Assembly (NCBI RefSeq): GCF_036320965.1
Contig: NC_092225.1
Coordinates: 72,391,108-72,455,107 of the forward strand
DNA: 64,000 bases
Direction of reading: 5' to 3'
Source of the DNA: Panulirus ornatus
Lineage: Eukaryota > Arthropoda > Malacostraca > Decapoda > Palinuridae
Positions within the stretch are counted from its first letter, which is position 1, and each line of letters opens with the position of its first letter. Of this stretch, positions 58,697-64,000 are shown in pieces. The position numbers and the translations under genes were made by a program. A model generated the notes under the pieces. It worked only from the letters and a program-made list of their open reading frames with translations, was not told where the DNA came from and made no database searches.

Positions 58697-59197
58697 CCTT
58701 CACGCACCTGCTCCCCCGTACGTAGACTACAACCATCACGAACCTGCTCCTCCGTACGTAGACTTACAACCATTATGAACCTGCTCCCCCGTACGTAGAC
58801 CACCATCACGAACCTGCTCCCCCGTACGTAGACTACAACCATCATGAACCTGCTCCCCCGTACGTAGACTACAACCATCATGAACCTGCTCCCCCGTACG
58901 TAGACTACAACCATCATGAACCTGCTCCCCCGTACGTAGACTACAACCATCATGAACCTGCTCCCCCGTACGTAGACTACAACCATCATGAACCTGCTCC
59001 CCCGTACGTAGACTACAACCATCACGAACCTGCTCCTCCGTACGTAGACTACAACCATCATGAACCTGCTCCTCCGTACGTAGACTACAACCATCATGAA
59101 CCTGCTCCTCCGTACGTAGACTACAACCATCACGAACCTGCTCCCCCGTACGTAGACTACAACCATCATGAACCTGCTCCCCCGTACGTAGACTACA
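58697..59197. repeat. 36-bp minisatellite
   Basis: About 13-14 copies of a unit with CTGCTCCCCCGTACGTAGAC then TACAACCATCATGAAC. Variable sites are CCC/TCC and CATCATG/CATCACG. Minus-strand frames are open (12-residue VYVRGSRFMMVV pattern) because 36 is a multiple of three. Confidence 0.94.
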
Positions 59198-59502
59198 GAT
59201 TGCTACAGCAAATGCACACAAACTCTCACAATCGTATCTCCAAACATCACAGGAGAGAGGGTATAGCCGGCCAGACACGCACGTGAATGGAAAAGTCACA
59301 TACCCAGCAGTAGCGACCCTGCCAGATACCACGTTAGCTCCATGACCAGGGCTACTGGCCGACTGGAAATACAGGCCGAGACTGAGGTAAATAACAGGTA
59401 CAACATATCATACAACTCCGACATGAAACTTGCTCTCATGATAAGAAATCTGATCTTTATGTGGAAATACCAGGTTGTAAAAGTTTCTGAAGAACGCGCG
59501 CG

Positions 59503-59505
<3 letters not shown>
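59198..59505. other. Unique sequence, no gene seen
   Basis: No supported feature. Confidence 0.45.
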
Positions 59506-59552
<47 letters not shown>

Positions 59553-59567
59553 CACACACACACACAT

Positions 59568-59629
<62 letters not shown>
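59506..59629. repeat. (AC)~62 microsatellite
   Basis: AC run with ATGC and ATGG interruptions near 59550-59570. Confidence 0.95.
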
Positions 59630-59631
<2 letters not shown>

Positions 59632-59696
59632 TCTTGGGGCCAAACACTGTCATTCTTGGATTATGGAAATGTCATGCCTCACGGACCAAAGTCGTC

Positions 59697-59905
59697 CCTA
59701 AACCTGTTTTGCAGATGATGCCAAGGTCATAAGAGGAACAAGGAAATGAAGACTATGGCATCAGTTGACAGGGGAAAACCTGGGCAACCTACAGAGTTGG
59801 TCAGATAAATGGATGATGAGGCTCCGTCCCGGGAAATGCAAGGAAATGAGGGTGGAACTCAAGTGGATGATGGCTCCAGTGAGAACGCCACTTAGCGGGA
59901 ACTGT
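59697..59905 (+). pseudogene. Reverse-transcriptase remnant with an intact FADD box
   Basis: FADDAKVIRGTRK then a TGA stop, then RLWHQLTGENLGNLQSWSDK and WMMRLRPGKCKEMRV in the same frame. The FADD motif (59708-59719), followed by LQ-WSDKW and KCK-M, is the classic motif C to thumb spacing of non-LTR reverse transcriptases. Upstream motifs are lost. It is unlike both the RTE-like copies and the Jockey/CR1-like remnant in detail, so it represents a third lineage or a much older copy. Confidence 0.65.
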
Positions 59906-60005
59906 GCTACGAGAATCGAAGTGTAGCCTTTCGTGCTACATTTCTGGAGGTGAAAACATATTTTTGTTTTTTTTCTGGCAAACGCGGAACGGCCCAGCTA
60001 ATTTA

Positions 60006-60008
<3 letters not shown>

Positions 60009-60056
<48 letters not shown>
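60009..60056. repeat. (TA)24 microsatellite
   Basis: Abuts the head of the SINE-like element. Confidence 0.95.
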
Positions 60057-60058
<2 letters not shown>

Positions 60059-60299
60059 CCCTGGGGATAGGGGAGAAAGAATACTTCCCACGTATTCCCT
60101 GCGTGTCGTAGAAGGCGACTAAAAGGGGAGGGAGCGGTTGGCTGGAAATCCACCCCTCTCGTTTTTTTTTTTCAATTTTCCAAAAGAAGGAACAGAGAAG
60201 AGGTCCAGGTGAGGATATTCCCTCAAAGGCCCAGTCCTCTGTTCTTAACGCTACCTCGCTAACGCGGGAAATGGCGAATAGTATGAAAGAAAAGAAAAG

Positions 60300-60302
<3 letters not shown>
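60055..60302 (+). mobile_element. SINE-like element sharing the LINE tail
   Basis: Best-preserved copy: ATTATCCCTGGGGATAGGGG, AGAATACTTCCCACGTATTC, TGTCGTAGAAGGCGACTAAA, GGCTGGAAATCC, T-run, GAGGATATTCCCTCAAAGGC, CAGTCCTCTGTTCTTAACG, tail CTACCTCGCTAACGCGGGAA, ATGGCGAATAGTATGAAAG and an A-rich end. TA runs on both sides. No ORF, about 247 bp. Confidence 0.85.

Positions 60303-60380
<78 letters not shown>
60302..60380. repeat. (AT)39 microsatellite
   Basis: Follows the A-rich end of the SINE-like element. Confidence 0.95.
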
Positions 60381-61066
<686 letters not shown>

Positions 61067-61385
61067 ACGAGCAGAGGAACTGAGGGATGAGACCCATGGA
61101 ACCCTCTGGAAGCAGGACGAGCCACACATCAGCACGGTTAAGAGCGTGAGGTGGTGTACACTGCCAGGTGGACACACTTCGTGGAGTGGCATTCCAGTCT
61201 CCCTCATACCGGGGTAGCTAGGCTGTTTTATTCGTTTCTGAAGGAGGAGCCAATTTCCCCAGAAGGAGGGAGAAGGGGGGGGGGGCCTGTGCGCCTCCTG
61301 AAGACCGTACAGAACCAATAATGTCCATCGCTCGACTATCACCGGGCCAGCCCCCGTCTGAGGTACTCACGATCCTACAGGTTAA

Positions 61386-61580
61386 GGTGACCCACGACCC
61401 CTCCAGCCTGGGGTGACCCACGACCCCTCCAGGCTGGGGTGACCCACGCACGACCCCTCCAGGCTGGGGTGACCTAAGACCCCTCCAGGCTGGGGTGACC
61501 TAAGACCCCTCCAGGCTGGGGTGACCCACGACCCCTCCAGGCTGGGGTGACCTAAGACCTCTCCAGCCCGGGGTGACCCT
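61386..61580. repeat. 26-bp minisatellite
   Basis: About seven copies of a unit with GGTGACCCACGACCCCTCCA then GGCTGG. The variant CTAAGACC replaces CCACGACC in several units. Confidence 0.93.
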
Positions 61581-61654
61581 CCCAACCAGGTACACTTCCC
61601 CAGCCTACAGGGAATATTCCAGACATTTCTCTCCAAGTCTCCCGTTCTTGCATG

Positions 61655-61690
61655 CCATTCCTCCCTCCCTCCCTCCCTCCCTCCCTCTTT
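61655..61690. repeat. (CCCT)n tetranucleotide run
   Basis: About nine CCCT units within polypyrimidine sequence. Confidence 0.9.
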
Positions 61691-61859
61691 CCTCGCCTGT
61701 CTCGTCCTCCCTCTCCCTCATCCCTGCTACTCACCCCATCTCTTATCCCATCCATCTTCTCTCCCAGCCTGACACATTCACCAGGTATTCCTCTTCCATC
61801 ACTAACCCTCCACAGTCCTGCTCCTCTCTTTTCTTTCTTGTCTTCTGTCTTGCTTTCCC

Positions 61860-62215
61860 TCACGTCTCACCCTCCCTTCCTCACCTTCTCTTCCATCTTG
61901 CTCCCCCTGACATTTCACCCTCCCTCACCTTCTCTTCCATCTTGCTCCTCCTGACATCTCACCCTCCCTTCCACACCTTCTCTACTCTCCTTCTTCCTCT
62001 CGACTTTTCCATGATAACATCCCCAGTTTTGCAGTTTCTCCTCCTCGTGACTCCCTCCCACCAGCTCCCCCAATTATAATTCCCTCCCACAAACTCCGCC
62101 ACTCATTACTCCCTCCCACCAGCTGCCCCACTCATCACTCCCTCCCAACTGCTTCCCCTTAACATTACCCACCTCCCACCAGCTCCTCCACACATCATTC
62201 CCTTCCACCAAGGGT
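61860..62215. repeat. Two short pyrimidine-rich tandem repeats
   Basis: 61866-61985 has three ~46-bp copies with CTTCTCTTCCATCTTGCTCC. 62045-62210 has about five ~28-32-bp copies with ACTCCCTCCCACCAGCT. Confidence 0.8.
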
Positions 62216-63096
62216 CGGAAGGAAGCAGGAAGGCATGCACCATCATATTACCGCTCTCCATCACAACATTTCATATTTGTATCCATAGTAACTAAAGGGT
62301 CTGGTATTTTGATATTTCTATAAGGAACAATGTAAAGAAAAGACTTCAAAATATATATGAAATTGGTTGGGTGCCTTCTATGGAAACTTATGAAGGTGGA
62401 GAGGAGAGAAGAGGAAAAGAGAAGGACTGTGGATAAGACACTGGGAGATACAATGAAAGAATGTAAGAAAACGAATGAAAAAGACAGGAATAACAGACAG
62501 ATGGCAGAGGAGTTCCAAGGGCAGCCCTCACTACACTATCAGGGACCACCTCCTCCTGACGGGGTGTTTAAAGGCAAAAGGGAAGGGGGGAGGAGGAGGA
62601 GGAGGAGGTAAGGCAGGGAGGAGGGTGGCGGGGGAGTGAGAGACACACACACACGACAACTGTAAAAATGTGGACATGTGAAGAGGTAGGTTACTGTAGT
62701 GGGGTCGACGCGCTACCACCTAACCCTACCCACTTCCTATCTGCCCCTCCTATCACCACACCATCGTCCCCCCAACCCCCAACCCTCTTCTCCCATCACC
62801 ACCACTCTCCTCCCTCCTCCTCCTCCACCTCCCCGGCCACCAACATAATTAGTTGACTTCATTACGGTGGCAGCCAAGCCACCTCTTAATTATCCTTATC
62901 TCTCCGCGGCGAGGCCCCCAGCTCGGCTGTTTGGAGGCAATATTCCCTTGAAGAGTCTCCGTGGGGGCGCCACTTGCCCCTCTCTACTGCTGTTCTTCGA
63001 CAGCTTTATGAACGGCGATACCTTCCACGCGCCTCAACCAGGCAAGTTAAAGATCTCCTTAGGAGTGTCATCATCTGGCATAATCATCACATTATC

Positions 63097-63100
<4 letters not shown>
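62216..63100. other. Unique sequence, no gene supported
   Basis: Short (GGA)n near 62590-62610. No recognisable product in any frame. Confidence 0.45.

Positions 63101-63160
<60 letters not shown>
63101..63160. repeat. (CT)30 microsatellite
   Basis: Perfect CT run. Confidence 0.95.
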
Positions 63161-63164
<4 letters not shown>

Positions 63165-63486
63165 TGTTCACATTTCCTGAACACACAGCTAAAAGTCCTC
63201 CTCAACCTACGCTCAGGTCCACAGCCCCCAATCATCTGGCTGGCCACCTTGCTAGGTGTGTTGTGTGGGGCTGTGATGACCTGGCCATATACCTACTGCG
63301 CACCTGGACGCACCCACCGTCAGGAGGTTCCTCGTGTCCTCCCGCGGGAGGACCTGCTGGAACCAGTCGCCTCGTCCTCATCAGATCCAGTGATGGGAAA
63401 CTGTAGGTGTGGCCATGTACGGTGGAGGTACAGGCTGCCAGGTAACACTGTATCTCTCTCACGTGGACAAATATATAAACATATAA

Positions 63487-63715
63487 ACTACTACTACTTC
63501 TACCACCACCATTACTACTAATACTACTATTACTACTATTACTACTACTACTACAACTACAACTACTACTTCTACTACTAATAATAATAATATCACTACT
63601 ACTACTACCACTACTACTACTGATACTACTACTACTACTACTACTACTGATACTACTACTGCTACTTCTATTATCACTACTACTACTAATTATAAGAATA
63701 ATAATAATAGTAATA

Positions 63716-63781
<66 letters not shown>

Positions 63782-63905
63782 CTAAATAACATTATTACTG
63801 ACTATGGTTATTATCATTATCATCATTATTATTATTATTATCATTATTATTATCATTAATAATAATAATAACATTATTACTATCATTATCATTATCATTA
63901 ATTAG
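63487..63905. repeat. Compound trinucleotide repeat: ACT, then AAT, then ATT/ATC
   Basis: ACT-rich to about 63690, AAT to about 63780, then ATT/ATC triplets. Frames give Ile/Ser/Val strings and are not genes. Confidence 0.93.
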
Positions 63906-64000
63906 AAGAAAAAGAAAATATAGAAAAAAGACAAAGCAATTAATCCAGAGAAATGTGAGAACACATCAAGAAAACCATGATAAAGATAGTAAAGCAAGGG

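Noticed and set aside
59965..60000. Second LINE-tail remnant before the SINE at 60055 (GGCAAACGCGGAACGGCCC)
   Set aside because: Only about 12 bases match the tail and the preceding CTACCTC part is missing; too short to call.

Overview
This is a eukaryotic, repeat-dominated window with no complete protein-coding gene that I can support. The very high density of long dinucleotide microsatellites (AG/CT, AC/GT, AT), the many kilobase-scale minisatellites, and several copies of one RTE-like non-LTR retrotransposon with a matching short element point to an arthropod. A decapod crustacean (lobster, crab or shrimp) is the best guess. The species cannot be fixed from sequence alone. There are no operons, ribosome-binding sites or bacterial genes.

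Layout. 43-1972: a 42-bp minisatellite. 2-15 kb: mostly unique or degenerate sequence with microsatellites, short arrays at 4.4, 5.8, 7.3-8.1 and 9.3 kb, a purine-rich minisatellite field (11.3-13.5 kb) and a tRNA-derived SINE at 14.5 kb. 15.2-16.1 kb: a 42-bp array. 16.2-17.9 kb: a foldback-like repeat, a SINE and a LINE fragment separated by TA tracts. 18.4-23.6 kb: a 5.2-kb array of 21-bp units. 24.2-26.3 kb: the longest LINE copy, with the reverse-transcriptase catalytic residues, followed by a SINE. 26.7-27.9 kb: a 29-bp array built of AGGTCA half-sites. 28-30 kb: two arrays of one 21-bp unit in opposite orientations around a palindrome. 30-32.2 kb: GC-rich sequence with a TATA box, the best promoter candidate. 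32-44 kb: pyrimidine-rich and unique DNA, a LINE fragment (35.3 kb), a second, decayed LINE lineage (39.1-40.3 kb), two more foldback-like loci and a 5S-rRNA-derived remnant (43.5 kb). 44-48 kb: CT-rich minisatellites. 48.5-49.6 kb: further LINE pieces. 50-64 kb: minisatellites, tRNA-like SINEs, a third reverse-transcriptase remnant (59.7 kb), a SINE (60.1 kb) and trinucleotide repeats at the end.

The pieces connect in two ways. First, the short SINE-like element and the LINE share the same 3' tail, so the LINE machinery probably moved the SINE, and nearly all copies abut TA microsatellites. Second, four loci share a palindromic core, and at one of them the arms have expanded into 21-bp minisatellites in opposite orientation. 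This is the most unusual structure in the window. Almost all long open frames here come from tandem units whose length is a multiple of three and are not read as genes.
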